Positions 32,606-42,621 of a DNA stretch of 64,000 bases are shown piece after piece (position 1 is the stretch's first letter; each line of letters begins with the position of its first letter). The position numbers and the translations under genes were made by a program. A model generated the notes under the pieces. The model made no database searches and had not been told where the DNA came from. It was given only the letters and a program-made list of their open reading frames with translations. Location of the stretch: assembly GCA_016197405.1 (NCBI GenBank), contig JACPVR010000021.1:62001-126000 (forward strand), in the 5' to 3' direction. The DNA comes from Mycobacterium sp. (GTDB lineage Bacteria > Actinomycetota > Actinomycetes > Mycobacteriales > Mycobacteriaceae).

Positions 32606-33241
32606 TCAGGCCGGGGGCACGCACACCGCGACGACGGATTCGTCACCGCGACGGTAATAGGTCGTCACCACACTGCCCGGTGCCACCTCGTCGAGCGCCG
32701 ACTCCGGGATCAGCGCCGTCTCCTGCGCGGCGAACTGGCCGCCCTCGGGCCGGTTGACGATCAGGTCGAGTTCGACCTCGTGATGATCGTCGCGCATCTC
32801 ACCGGTGTCACGCGACGCCGTGACGACGCCACTGGCCCGCACCCCGGTCCGGATCAGTTCGAGCTGGCCGATGCTGAGCAGGCCTTTGCGCAGCAGCATC
32901 TGGTCGAACGACGAGCGCACCGCCAGCATGTCATCGGCCAGTGAGAGCTGTTCGCGGGTGGTGGGATCGAAGGCCACCATCAGCAAGACGCCGGGGCGCA
33001 GCTGGGCAAGCGCCCGGTCGCCGTCGCGGGACTGCAGCCGCCCCATGAACCGTTCGCCGCAGACGCTTTCGACCTCGACGGTGACGTACTCGGCGACATA
33101 GCGGACCGTGCCGATCCCGATATCCGCCGCAGGCGGGTGCGCGTGCGCCCCGCGGGGCCGGTGACCCGGCGGCAGACCGATGACGAACGCCACCATCATC
33201 AGGACGAGTGCGGCCAAACCCACCAACGATGCTTCGAACAT
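32606..33241 (-). CDS. Membrane-anchored protein of unknown function
   Basis: The 211-residue protein has a single N-terminal helix (LVGLAALVLMMVAFVIGLPP) and an extracytoplasmic or cytoplasmic domain of beta character. No family is recognised. ATG 33241 puts the helix at the start; a longer frame to 33367 would overlap the start of the divergent gene. It lies between the CHAT gene and the 446-residue gene but on the opposite strand. Confidence 0.65.
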   Translation of the reverse strand: MFEASLVGLAALVLMMVAFVIGLPPGHRPRGAHAHPPAADIGIGTVRYVAEYVTVEVESVCGERFMGRLQSRDGDRALAQLRPGVLLMVAFDPTTREQLSLADDMLAVRSSFDQMLLRKGLLSIGQLELIRTGVRASGVVTASRDTGEMRDDHHEVELDLIVNRPEGGQFAAQETALIPESALDEVAPGSVVTTYYRRGDESVVAVCVPPA

Positions 33242-33294
33242 GCGCCAAGCCTGAGGTAGGTCATCTGCTACCGAACCCAACTTTGTGCGCGCCT

Positions 33295-33300
33295 TATGCT
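33295..33300 (+). promoter_or_regulatory. Leaderless promoter of the 446-residue gene
   Basis: TATGCT ends 7 nt before ATG 33307. Confidence 0.55.
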
Positions 33301-33306
33301 GGGCCG

Positions 33307-34647
33307 ATGAGCGTCGGATCACAACCGGTGACGGTGACACCCGCCACCGACCCGCCGCGGCAGCCACGCCGCGCGGTGATCGACGCCGCCTGGCAGGCCA
33401 TCGGCCCGGGCACCGAGGTGCTCAGCGGTGACGACGGCGCACCGTTGCGTCGCACCATCAAACGGATCCTGGATCCGCTGGTGCTGAGGTTGCGCGCCAA
33501 CCCCGAATTCGGCGCGCCCATCGTCACCGCCGAGGTCGCCGCTGCCATGCACGAGGTCATCATCGGGCACGGGCCCCGATTGTGTTCGGCGGCAGCATGG
33601 TTCGTGGTGCTCAAACAGACGCGTCGACGGCTGCGGATCACCACCGGTAACGCCCAGGAACTGTATTTCCCGATCTGTTTCGAACTGGCCGTCACCAAAG
33701 GCGCACCCGCAGAAGGCGACCCGCAAGTGGCGGTGTTGGCCGAATCGTTGCTGCGGGAACTGCACGCCGAACACGACCGGACCGCGGTCGAATCGCTCAA
33801 CTCCTACGTTGCGCAAACCGGCGTGGTATCCGCGCTGTCGCAGCAGCTGGAGCGCAGCTGGCATGACGTGCGCGCTGATTCGGCGCTGACCGGTCCGTTC
33901 CTGGCCGGTTTGAGCACCGTGCTCGGCTCGGCGCGCGGGCAGCGCGAGCGTACGGCGCGCCAGCGGGTGTGGAGCGCGCTGATCGCCGACCCCACGCCGT
34001 ACAACCTCGGCGCGCAGGCCCACACCGACAGCACCGCGTTGCCGTGGTCCATCGTCGCGGTGGGGCTCAGCTCGGCCGATCCCCAGCTGCCCCCGCCGGT
34101 GCTGGGCCCGGCGAGCGGTGACCGCCCACTGGATCGCTCGGTGCTGGACCGGGTACGTGCGACACTGCGGCGTGCGCTGGACCGCGGTGAGCTGCCCGAG
34201 ATCCCGCTGCTGTGCGCCGAGGAGGTCGACCGGTGCTGTGCACCGTGGGGGCTGCTCGGTGAGGACCGGCAGGCGAGCCTGGTGGCCGGCGTCGAGCTCG
34301 CCGGTGAACTGGCACCGCTGGCGGATACCGCTGCGGGGCGCTACGAGCTGGCAGCCGATATCGCCGCCCGGCTCCGCAAGGAGGCCTACGTGCTGCACGC
34401 CCGGCGCTATCTCGCCGATGGCGCCGCGGTACATCCGCGCCAGCAGTCGGTGATCGACGAACTGTCCGGCTTCGCGCGGCCGTACCTGGGCCGGTTGTGG
34501 GCCAGGCTGCACGGCCGGGATGTGTGGCAGGAACCGTGCGACGACGTCGACGAGGTGCGCGCTCTGCTTGCGGGTATCGCCCGGTCGGTGAGTCTGGATC
34601 ACCGGCAACGGATCAAGACCATGCTGGCACTGGTGGAGGCCGGATGA
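33307..34647 (+). CDS. Unknown protein linked to the TPR-CHAT locus
   Basis: The 446-residue, largely helical protein has no signal peptide, membrane helix or motif I recognise. A cysteine pair lies in EEVDRCCAPWGLLGEDR, where the tryptophan-rich loop may be conserved. It starts 7 nt after TATGCT and ends overlapping the next gene by ATGA, so the two are coupled. Its nearness to a TPR-CHAT operon on the same strand makes a joint function possible. Confidence 0.7.
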   Translation: MSVGSQPVTVTPATDPPRQPRRAVIDAAWQAIGPGTEVLSGDDGAPLRRTIKRILDPLVLRLRANPEFGAPIVTAEVAAAMHEVIIGHGPRLCSAAAWFVVLKQTRRRLRITTGNAQELYFPICFELAVTKGAPAEGDPQVAVLAESLLRELHAEHDRTAVESLNSYVAQTGVVSALSQQLERSWHDVRADSALTGPFLAGLSTVLGSARGQRERTARQRVWSALIADPTPYNLGAQAHTDSTALPWSIVAVGLSSADPQLPPPVLGPASGDRPLDRSVLDRVRATLRRALDRGELPEIPLLCAEEVDRCCAPWGLLGEDRQASLVAGVELAGELAPLADTAAGRYELAADIAARLRKEAYVLHARRYLADGAAVHPRQQSVIDELSGFARPYLGRLWARLHGRDVWQEPCDDVDEVRALLAGIARSVSLDHRQRIKTMLALVEAG

Positions 34648-35732
34648 AACTCGTGGTGGACACCGGACTGTGGCGTACCGACACCGAAGCCGAGGCGGCG
34701 CCTCTGGCGGCAGTGCTGGAAGTCAGCGGCGCCGTCCTGGCCTGGACCGTCGATGATCCGGACCCCTCGGCGCCGCCGGCGTTGACGTTCACCGATCCGG
34801 CCCGGGCCGACTGGTTGTGGCGGGTCACGGGAGAGCGCGGGCACGTCGAGCTGCTGTCGGCGCTCGAGGACGGGCCGGACCGCGCCGTCGAGGTCGCCGA
34901 TCTGCAGTTGCTCGCCGCTCCGCTGGCTCCGCTGCGCAAACTGGCGCTGGGGCATTGGCTGCGGCGTTGGTGGCCGGCGAGCCGGCGCGACGGTATCGCG
35001 CTGCTGGACGCCGCACTGCTGGACGCCGAGATCGCGGTGCTGACCGCGGCCGCGGAGGCGTTCTTCACCGACGACACACTGGATTCGGATGTGGCCGAGC
35101 TGCTGGCGCCGCACGCCGCCGCACTGGCCTCACACGCCCGCAGCGGTGACAGCCGGGTCCGGACGCTGGCGCAGGCCGCGCTGGAACTGGGCGAGCAGAA
35201 CGGCATCGACGCCCCTGACCTCGTCGACGCCGGCCGGGGACGTCGAGAGGACTACGCGCTGGCCGCCGGGGGCGGCAACCGGTCCGGCGCGCTGGTGATC
35301 GCCGACGGGGTCGACTCGGTGCGCTGGGCGGGCGTGCCCGCGTCGACATTCGACGCCGCCGAGGACACCGTCGACTGGAGCATCGAGGTGGCCGACGCCG
35401 CGGTTGTCGCCGCCGTGCGGGTGGCGCTGACCGGGTCAGGCGATCCGGCCGGGATCGCGGTCAGGCTGGTGTCGGCAGCGGTGAACGCCACCGGCGTCCT
35501 GGACAGCTCGGGCACGGCACGCCTGCCGGTGTTCGACTCCGGCGATCGGCCACTCACCGAAGCTGTTGCGTGGAACCATGATTGGTCCACCACCGCGGTG
35601 ACCGTCGGCGTCCCGGTCGGTGAATCCGCACAGACCAGGGCGCGGCTACGCGCGTTCGCGCGGGCCCGGCTGACCACCGCGACGGCCGACGCCTTCCTGG
35701 CAGAGGTGCTCGCCGCCGACTCGCTGTACTGA
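34644..35732 (+). CDS. Unknown protein, coupled to the preceding gene
   Basis: The 362-residue protein has an N-terminal beta-rich part (MKLVVDTGLW), an Ala/Leu-rich helical middle, and a C-terminal domain starting about residue 212 (VRWAGVPASTFDAAEDTVDW) ending AFLAEVLAADSLY. I recognise no named family. The ATG overlaps the stop of the 446-residue gene by 4 nt. A longer frame from 34497 overlaps that gene and is rejected. Confidence 0.7.
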   Translation: MKLVVDTGLWRTDTEAEAAPLAAVLEVSGAVLAWTVDDPDPSAPPALTFTDPARADWLWRVTGERGHVELLSALEDGPDRAVEVADLQLLAAPLAPLRKLALGHWLRRWWPASRRDGIALLDAALLDAEIAVLTAAAEAFFTDDTLDSDVAELLAPHAAALASHARSGDSRVRTLAQAALELGEQNGIDAPDLVDAGRGRREDYALAAGGGNRSGALVIADGVDSVRWAGVPASTFDAAEDTVDWSIEVADAAVVAAVRVALTGSGDPAGIAVRLVSAAVNATGVLDSSGTARLPVFDSGDRPLTEAVAWNHDWSTTAVTVGVPVGESAQTRARLRAFARARLTTATADAFLAEVLAADSLY

Positions 35733-35752
35733 CCGGCCCGATCCTGATCGGC

Positions 35753-37216
35753 TCAGCGGCCGGCGGCCTGCACGGTCTGCCGCGGTGCGGCGGCGGGCCG
35801 GCTCACGGCGGGAGCCATCGGCTCCACCGGGTCTCCCGGCGTACCGATCGCCCCGGCCAGCCAGGGCAACGAGTCGGCGAAAACCCTTGCCGCGAAAGGC
35901 CAGTCATGTTGGCCGGGTTCGGCGATAACCCGGCAGTCGATACCGTCGGCGGCACCGAGCGCGCACAACGTGTTGGCGGCGGTGAGCTGCTCGCCGGGCT
36001 TCCCGGTGCCGTTGTGGGCACCCGGCGGACCGGTGTCGGCGACACCGACGGCGTGCGGGAGCAGATCGCCGTTCACCGCGAACCACGCCGACAGATGGTC
36101 GTAGCGGCCGTGTTTGGTGATCACGGTGCTGGGGTCGAATGCCGCCCACGCCGCGGTGCTGCCACCGTAGAGCCGATCGATGGTCTGCGCTTTGGTGCCG
36201 GAGTTGGGCGAGAGGTCACCGGCGATGTCGACCAGCGAACTGAACATGTCGGGATGCATGGTCGCCAGATCGACGGCGCAGGTGCCGCCCATCGACCAGC
36301 CGACGATGCCCCAGTTGGCGGCGGCGGGACTGACACCAAAGTTGTCCCGCATGAACGGGACGACGTCTTTGGTCAGGTGGTCGGCGACGTTGCCGCGCGG
36401 CCCGTTGACGCATTCGGTGTCGTTGTTGAACGACCCGCCCGAGTCGACGAAGACCAGGACCGGGGCGTTACCACCGTGCGCGGCGGCGTACTGGTCGACG
36501 GTCGTGATCGCATTGCCGGCCCGCAACCAGTCCGCCGGGGTGTTGAATTCACCGCCGATCATCATCACGGTCGGCAGTGCCGGCGGCGGGCTGCTCGCGA
36601 ACCAGGCCGGCGGCAGATACACCAGCTCGCCGCGGTGCCGGAAATGCGATGCCGTGGCCGGAATCGTCACCGGCACAACGCTGCCCTTGGCCGGCAGTAC
36701 ATGGCTGACCTGGGATTGGCGCGCCAGCGTGACGACCGCGGCCTGGTCGGTCTGGTCGGGCAGTGGTCCCGCGGTGAGCTGGTTCCACGCGTTCTGCACG
36801 GTGGGGAAGTAGCCGACCCACATGTTGAGCGCCAGGCCCGCGCTGAGCAGGCAGACCGGCAGCGCGAGCAGTGAGACGCCGCGCCGCCACCAGCGGGCGC
36901 CGCGCCAGCCCAGCGCCAGCACGCCGAGCGCCAGACCGCTGCAGGCCACCCACACCCACAGCTCGTCGGGCACCGGGTTCGACGCCAGACCGTTGGCATC
37001 GATGTAGACGTGTACCGCTATCGCCGCGCCCAGACCGACCAGTGCGGCCAGCGGCAGCCACAACGCACGCCACCGGCGGTCACGCCAGCCGATCGCCAGT
37101 AGCACCAGCAGACCGGCGATCACCTGAACTGTCACCGGAACCCAGCCGTGCATCAACGAGATATGCCGGTGCAGGGGACCCATCGGATCCGCCAGCAACT
37201 CTGCGGCGCCCCTCAT
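35753..37216 (-). CDS. Membrane-anchored alpha/beta-hydrolase (Rv1639c-like)
   Basis: The ~487-residue protein has four N-terminal membrane helices (residues ~20-150) and an esterase-D-type alpha/beta-hydrolase domain. The nucleophile elbow is GWSMGG, with late HDW as the histidine. Length and position beside lysX match Rv1639c (489 residues). ATG 37216 is used; GTG 37231 would add five residues. The open frame continues far into lysX antisense and that part is not coding. Likely an envelope esterase or mycolyl-type transferase; substrate unknown. Confidence 0.85.
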   Translation of the reverse strand: MRGAAELLADPMGPLHRHISLMHGWVPVTVQVIAGLLVLLAIGWRDRRWRALWLPLAALVGLGAAIAVHVYIDANGLASNPVPDELWVWVACSGLALGVLALGWRGARWWRRGVSLLALPVCLLSAGLALNMWVGYFPTVQNAWNQLTAGPLPDQTDQAAVVTLARQSQVSHVLPAKGSVVPVTIPATASHFRHRGELVYLPPAWFASSPPPALPTVMMIGGEFNTPADWLRAGNAITTVDQYAAAHGGNAPVLVFVDSGGSFNNDTECVNGPRGNVADHLTKDVVPFMRDNFGVSPAAANWGIVGWSMGGTCAVDLATMHPDMFSSLVDIAGDLSPNSGTKAQTIDRLYGGSTAAWAAFDPSTVITKHGRYDHLSAWFAVNGDLLPHAVGVADTGPPGAHNGTGKPGEQLTAANTLCALGAADGIDCRVIAEPGQHDWPFAARVFADSLPWLAGAIGTPGDPVEPMAPAVSRPAAAPRQTVQAAGR

Positions 37217-37278
37217 ATTCGACGGTGTCACGCGCCAATCGTGACAACTGATACTTACGGACCGCTGTGAGCCCGCTG

Positions 37279-40200
37279 TCAGCGTGGCTTGGCCAGCGGG
37301 AACGGCAACGTCTCGCGGATGCTGCGCCCGGTGATCAGCATGACCACCCGGTCCACCCCCATGCCGAGACCGCCGGTCGGCGGCATCGCATACTCCAGGG
37401 CCTGCAGGAAGTCCTCGTCGAGTTCCATCGCCTCGGGGTCGCCGCCCGCGGCCAGCACCGACTGCTCGGTGAGGCGTTGACGTTGTAGTACCGGATCGGT
37501 GAGTTCGCTGTAGGCAGTGCCCAATTCGACACCCCAGGCCACCAGGTCCCACCGTTCGGCGACACCGGGCTTGCTGCGATGCGGCCGGGTCAACGGCGAC
37601 ACCGACGCCGGGAAATCCTTGTAGAACGTCGGTGCCTCGGTGCGGTCCTCGACGAGGTGCTCGTACATCTCCAGCACGACCGCGCCGGCGTCCCACTGCC
37701 GCTGATAGGCGATACCGGCCTTGTCGCATAACCGGCGCAGCTCGCCGAGTTCGGTATCGGCGCTGATGTGTTCCCCGAGTGCCTCCGACACCGCATCGTG
37801 CACAGTCTTGACCGGCCAGACCCCGGAGATGTCGACCGGGATGAGGGCGCCGTCCTCGCCGGGGCGCAGCACCACGTGATCGCCGTTGGCGGCCATCGCG
37901 GCGTTCTGGATGAGCTCGCGGCAGCCGTCGATCCACACGTTGTAGTCGGCGTGCGCCTGGTAGGCCTCCAGCAGGGTGAACTCGGGATTGTGGCTGAAGT
38001 CGACACCCTCGTTGCGGAATGCCCGGCCCAGCTCGAAGACCCGTTCCACACCGCCGACGCACAACCGCTTGAGATAGAGCTCCGGCGCGATCCGCAGATA
38101 CAGGTCGAGATCGTAGGCGTTGATGTGGGTCAGGAACGGCCGCGCGTTGGCACCGCCGTGGATCTGCTGCAGGATCGGTGTCTCGACTTCCAGGAAACCC
38201 TTGTCGAACAACGTTTCCCGGATCGCGTGCAGTACCTCGCTGCGGGCCCGGATCAGGTCGCGGGCCTCGGTGTTGATCGCCAGGTCCACATAGCGGGTCC
38301 GTACCCGGGCCTCCTGGTCGGTCATACCCTTCCACTTGTCGGGCAGCGGCCGCAGGCATTTCCCGATCAAACGCCAGTCCCGCACCAGCACCGACCGGGT
38401 GCCGTTCTTGCTGGCGCCCATGACGCCGGTGGCCTCGATCAGATCACCGAGATCGATCGCCGCGGTGAAGTCGGCGGTCACGTCGGCGCCATCCGCGGAC
38501 GTCGAATTATCCAGTAGCAGTTGGACTTCCCCGGACCAGTCGCGCAGCTGAGCGAACAGCACGCCGCCGTAATCGCGTATCCGCAGGATCCGCCCGGCGA
38601 CCGTCACCGCGGTGGTGTCGGTGGCCGCCAGCGCCGCGGCGATGGTGTGGCTGGGGGGCCGGCCCACCGGATAGGCGTCGACGCCTGCGGCCCGCAGCGT
38701 TCTCAGCTTCGCCATCCGGACCCGGACCTGTTCGGGAAGGCGGGTCTCGACAGGCTCCTCGGCAACACGCAGCGCGCTCAGATCCGAGACCGAACCGTCC
38801 TCGTGCAGCAGACCGGTATCGGTGAGCGCCGCCGGTACCGCGGGGTGTTGACCGGTGTGCTGTTTGTTCCGATTGCTGAACGGCAGCACCAGAAATCCCT
38901 CGGCGATGACCGAGGCGATGCCGACGCGGGGGATCAGCCGGGCGTCTTCGTAGCAGGCATACCGTGGAACCCAGTCCGGCTGGTACTTCATATTCGAGCG
39001 GTACAGCGTCTCCAGTTGCCACCACCGGGAGAAGAACACCAGCAGGCCGCGCCACAACCGCGCCACCGGCCCGGCGCCCAGTTGCGCGCCCTGCTCGAAA
39101 GCGGACCGGAACATCGCGAAGTTCAGCGAGATCCGGCTGATACCAAGCGCTTCGGCATGCAGGCAGAGCTCGGAGACCATGAATTCGATGGTGCCGTTGG
39201 GGGAGGCGGGGGAGCGGCGCATCAGATCCAGCGAGACGCCGTTGGCGCCCCACGGCACCAGCGACAGCATCGCGACGACGCTGTCCGCTCCGTCGGTCCC
39301 CGCGCCCGGCCGGACGGCCTCGACCAGCAGACAGTCCGCGTCGGCGGGATCGCCGAGACGCCCGAGCGCCATCGAGAACCCACGCTCGGTCTCGGTATCG
39401 CGCCAACTGTCGGCGCGCTCGATGACCAGAGCCATCTCCTCGGGACTGATCTCGTGGTGGCGCCGGATGCGGACCGTCAACCCGGCCCGCATGGCCCGCG
39501 TCACCGCCTGCCGCACCGGTTTCATCTCGGGCCCGGACAGTTTGAAGGTGTCGGGGTGCAGGATCGCCTCGTCGCCGAGTTCGATGGCGTTGAGTCCGGC
39601 CTCGCGGTAAGCGTGCGCACCCGCGGTGCTGGCACCCATCACGCCGGGGGCCCATCCGTACTCCGTGCACAACTGCAGCCACGCGGTGATGGCGGGCTGC
39701 CAGGCGTGCGGATCGCCGATCGGGTCGCCGCTGGCCAGGCAGACCCCGACCTCGACGCGATAGGTCACCGCGGCGCGCCCGTCGGGTGCGAACACCACCG
39801 ACTTGTCGCGGCGGGTGGCGAAGTAGCCCAGTGAGTCGTTCTTGCCGTAGAGCTCCAGCAGCCCGCGGATCGCCGATTCGTCCTCGCCGGTCAGGGCATT
39901 GTCGGCGCGCTGCGACTGGAACAGCACTATCGCCGCGACCATCAGCGCCAACGCGCCGAACAGGCCCAGCAGTGCGTTGACGAAAACATGCGGGTGTCCG
40001 CTGAACGAGTTCGAATCGGCGCCGGCGAAGGCGCTGACCCGGTTGAGGGCATAGAGGAAACGGTCGCTGCGGGCCAGCGACCCGGGGAACAGTTCCAGCA
40101 GCGCCCAGCCGATCAGCGTGCCGATCGCCATGGCGGCTATCAGGACCGCGGCGGCCTTGAAGAGCGCGCCGCGGCGCACCTTGGCCCAGAACTGGCTGCG

Positions 40201-40602
40201 GGCCAGGATCAGGCAGCCGACCGCGACCAGGTGGAAGCCCAACCCGATGATCTCGCCGAATTCCTCACCCGCCGACTCGGGGCCGGCGAGCAGATCGAGG
40301 ATGTTCAGCAGACTCGCCGCCACCATGTAGAGCAGCAGGATCCACCAGGCGATGCGCTTGCGGGCGGCCAGCGCCGCGGCGAGCAGGGCCAGCACGAAAG
40401 CCCACGCGAAGCTGGTGTCCGGGAAGTTGAAGATGAAGTCGTTGACGAACTCGCGCGGAATCCGGATGGCACTGCGCACCAGCGGCGACACGCTGGCGAC
40501 CAGCGACAGCGTCGCGATGACGCCGATCGTCCATCCGGCGGCGGCGGGCACCCAGCGGTACCGGGACACGGGCCGGGCCACCTGACGATCCGAGAGGGTC
40601 AT
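37279..40602 (-). CDS. lysX: Bifunctional lysylphosphatidylglycerol synthetase / lysyl-tRNA synthetase
   Basis: The 1107-residue fusion has an N-terminal membrane part (~1-220), an MprF-like DUF2156 acyltransferase domain (~240-580), an OB tRNA-binding domain (~670-760) and a class II LysRS catalytic core ending GGLGMGVDRVVMLITG. It charges tRNA-Lys and transfers lysine to phosphatidylglycerol, which gives resistance to cationic peptides; M. tuberculosis lysX (Rv1640c) mutants are attenuated. The separate lysS is elsewhere in mycobacteria. ATG 40602 has TATCCT 9 nt upstream, so it is nearly leaderless. Confidence 0.97.
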   Translation of the reverse strand: MTLSDRQVARPVSRYRWVPAAAGWTIGVIATLSLVASVSPLVRSAIRIPREFVNDFIFNFPDTSFAWAFVLALLAAALAARKRIAWWILLLYMVAASLLNILDLLAGPESAGEEFGEIIGLGFHLVAVGCLILARSQFWAKVRRGALFKAAAVLIAAMAIGTLIGWALLELFPGSLARSDRFLYALNRVSAFAGADSNSFSGHPHVFVNALLGLFGALALMVAAIVLFQSQRADNALTGEDESAIRGLLELYGKNDSLGYFATRRDKSVVFAPDGRAAVTYRVEVGVCLASGDPIGDPHAWQPAITAWLQLCTEYGWAPGVMGASTAGAHAYREAGLNAIELGDEAILHPDTFKLSGPEMKPVRQAVTRAMRAGLTVRIRRHHEISPEEMALVIERADSWRDTETERGFSMALGRLGDPADADCLLVEAVRPGAGTDGADSVVAMLSLVPWGANGVSLDLMRRSPASPNGTIEFMVSELCLHAEALGISRISLNFAMFRSAFEQGAQLGAGPVARLWRGLLVFFSRWWQLETLYRSNMKYQPDWVPRYACYEDARLIPRVGIASVIAEGFLVLPFSNRNKQHTGQHPAVPAALTDTGLLHEDGSVSDLSALRVAEEPVETRLPEQVRVRMAKLRTLRAAGVDAYPVGRPPSHTIAAALAATDTTAVTVAGRILRIRDYGGVLFAQLRDWSGEVQLLLDNSTSADGADVTADFTAAIDLGDLIEATGVMGASKNGTRSVLVRDWRLIGKCLRPLPDKWKGMTDQEARVRTRYVDLAINTEARDLIRARSEVLHAIRETLFDKGFLEVETPILQQIHGGANARPFLTHINAYDLDLYLRIAPELYLKRLCVGGVERVFELGRAFRNEGVDFSHNPEFTLLEAYQAHADYNVWIDGCRELIQNAAMAANGDHVVLRPGEDGALIPVDISGVWPVKTVHDAVSEALGEHISADTELGELRRLCDKAGIAYQRQWDAGAVVLEMYEHLVEDRTEAPTFYKDFPASVSPLTRPHRSKPGVAERWDLVAWGVELGTAYSELTDPVLQRQRLTEQSVLAAGGDPEAMELDEDFLQALEYAMPPTGGLGMGVDRVVMLITGRSIRETLPFPLAKPR

Positions 40603-40673
40603 AGGCCGCGAGGATATGCGGTCCGGATGCCGATTGGGTGTGAGAAGCGCCGTGTCGCCCCTGCTGGGACGGG

Positions 40674-41045
40674 CTACCAGACCGGGCCGGTGTACTTCTC
40701 ACCCGGCCCGTGGCCGGGCTCGTCCGGTGCATAGCTGGCCTCCCGGAACGCCAGCTGCAGGCTCTTGAGCCCGTCGCGCACCGGTCCTGCGTGCGGCCCC
40801 AGATACTCCACGGATGCCGTCACCAGACCGGCGAGCGCGGTGATCAGGCGGCGGGCCTCATCCAGATCGGGCGCCGGGCCGGAGTCCGGATCGGCCGTAT
40901 CCTCGTTACCGAGGCCCAGCTTCTCGGCAGCGGCACTCATCAGCATCACCACCGAGCGGGTTATCACCTCGACCGCAGGGATGTCGGCGAGCTCGCGCAC
41001 CGGGGTCTGGGACGGGTCCTGCGCGATTGTCGGATCATCGGTCAT
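40674..41045 (-). CDS. DUF1844 domain-containing protein
   Basis: This is a 123-residue DUF1844 protein (VITRSVVMLMSAAAEKLGL, DLDEARRLITALAGLVTASV). Function is unknown. It is regularly found divergent from infC in actinobacteria, and here it is. Its first codons overlap the infC promoter region. Confidence 0.9.
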   Translation of the reverse strand: MTDDPTIAQDPSQTPVRELADIPAVEVITRSVVMLMSAAAEKLGLGNEDTADPDSGPAPDLDEARRLITALAGLVTASVEYLGPHAGPVRDGLKSLQLAFREASYAPDEPGHGPGEKYTGPVW

Positions 41046-41057
41046 GCCTGCTAGACT
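41027..41057 (+). promoter_or_regulatory. infC operon promoter
   Basis: TTGTCG (41027-41032), 19 bp, TAGACT (41052-41057). Transcription would start near 41063-41065, giving a leader of about 240 nt before infC. Confidence 0.6.
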
Positions 41058-41060
41058 TCC

Positions 41061-41305
41061 ATGCGCGACCGTCCTGGCGAACGCCAGGACAGCAAGTGGA
41101 GTCCCACTCCCACCGCTGACCCTACGGGTCCAGCGGTCCGGTCACCGGCACCGAGAGGTGCCAGTTCCGTGTTCGGTTATCCGTCACGGGCGGTTGACAC
41201 CGCGACCGGTCGGCAATTGGGCCCTGCTTTATGCAGGGCTTTTCTGTTTGTGAGAACAGAATGCTGATGGTGTGAGGCTCCTCCAGGAACAACCAGGGAG
41301 GCCCC
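41061..41305 (+). promoter_or_regulatory. Structured infC leader, candidate L20/IF3 attenuator
   Basis: Successive hairpins are: GTCCTGGCG-AA-CGCCAGGAC (41071-41090); AGTGG/CCACT (41095-41108); CCGCTGACCC-TAC-GGGT-c-CAGCGG (41113-41136); GGCACC-GAGA-GGTGCC (41147-41162); CCGTG/CACGG; and finally an intrinsic terminator. A 68-codon frame (41061-41267) runs through the whole leader and the terminator. The layout suits transcription attenuation of infC-rpmI-rplT, which in other bacteria is controlled by L20 or IF3. The mechanism here is inferred. Confidence 0.65.
41221..41250 (+). terminator. Intrinsic terminator within the infC leader
   Basis: GCCCTGC-TTTAT-GCAGGGC followed by TTTTCTGTTTG, 56 nt upstream of the infC start. 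A terminator placed before the gene it would cut off implies attenuation. Confidence 0.85.
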
Positions 41306-41935
<630 letters not shown>

Positions 41936-41941
41936 GGAATC

Positions 41942-42136
41942 ATGCCGAAGGCCAAGACCCACAGCGGAGCGTCCAAGCGTTTCCGTAAGACCGGAACAGG
42001 CAAGATCGTGCGCCAGAAGGCCGGCCGCCGGCACCTTCTCGAGCACAAGCCCACCAAGCGCACCCGCCGCCTCGACGGCCGCACCGTGGTGGCCGCCAAT
42101 GACACCAAGCGCGTCAACGCGATGCTGAACGGCTGA
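41942..42136 (+). CDS. rpmI: 50S ribosomal protein L35
   Basis: The 64-residue basic protein MPKAKTHSGASKRF... is a canonical L35. It starts 6 nt after infC behind GAGGA and is the middle gene of the infC-rpmI-rplT operon. Confidence 0.98.
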   Translation: MPKAKTHSGASKRFRKTGTGKIVRQKAGRRHLLEHKPTKRTRRLDGRTVVAANDTKRVNAMLNG

Positions 42137-42190
42137 TCTCAGCCCTCCTCAAGCGTCACTCCCTACTCAGACACAAACCGAAGGACTCTC

Positions 42191-42580
42191 ATGGCACGCG
42201 TCAAGCGCGCACTCAATGCCCAGAAGAAGCGCCGCACAGTACTCAAGGCTTCCAAGGGCTACCGCGGGCAGCGCTCGCGGCTCTACCGCAAGGCCAAAGA
42301 GCAGCAGCTGCACTCGCTGACCTACGCCTACCGGGATCGCCGTGCCCGCAAGGGTGAGTTCCGCAAGCTGTGGATCTCCCGGATCAACGCCGCCGCCCGC
42401 GCCAACGACATCACCTACAACCGGCTGATCCAGGGCCTCAAGGCCGCCGGTGTCGAGGTCGACCGCAAGAACCTCGCCGAGATCGCCATCAGCGATGCCG
42501 CGGCGTTCGCCGCACTGGTCGAGGTCGCCAAGGCCGCACTGCCGGCCGATGTCAACGCGCCGTCAGACGAGGCTGCCTGA
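42191..42580 (+). CDS. rplT: 50S ribosomal protein L20
   Basis: The 129-residue 23S rRNA-binding assembly protein starts MARVKRALNAQKKRRTVLKA. It follows rpmI by 54 nt with AAGGA before the ATG. In other bacteria L20 is the autorepressor of this operon; the structured leader upstream makes that plausible here. Confidence 0.98.
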   Translation: MARVKRALNAQKKRRTVLKASKGYRGQRSRLYRKAKEQQLHSLTYAYRDRRARKGEFRKLWISRINAAARANDITYNRLIQGLKAAGVEVDRKNLAEIAISDAAAFAALVEVAKAALPADVNAPSDEAA

Positions 42581-42621
42581 GTCTGGCCGCTGATACGGCA
42601 CTGACCGAACGTTCGGCCCGC

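Noticed and set aside
37217..38359. N-terminal extension of the Rv1639c-like esterase
   Set aside because: The frame continues through lysX antisense, but length, membrane topology and lysX coding all place the start at 37216 or 37231.
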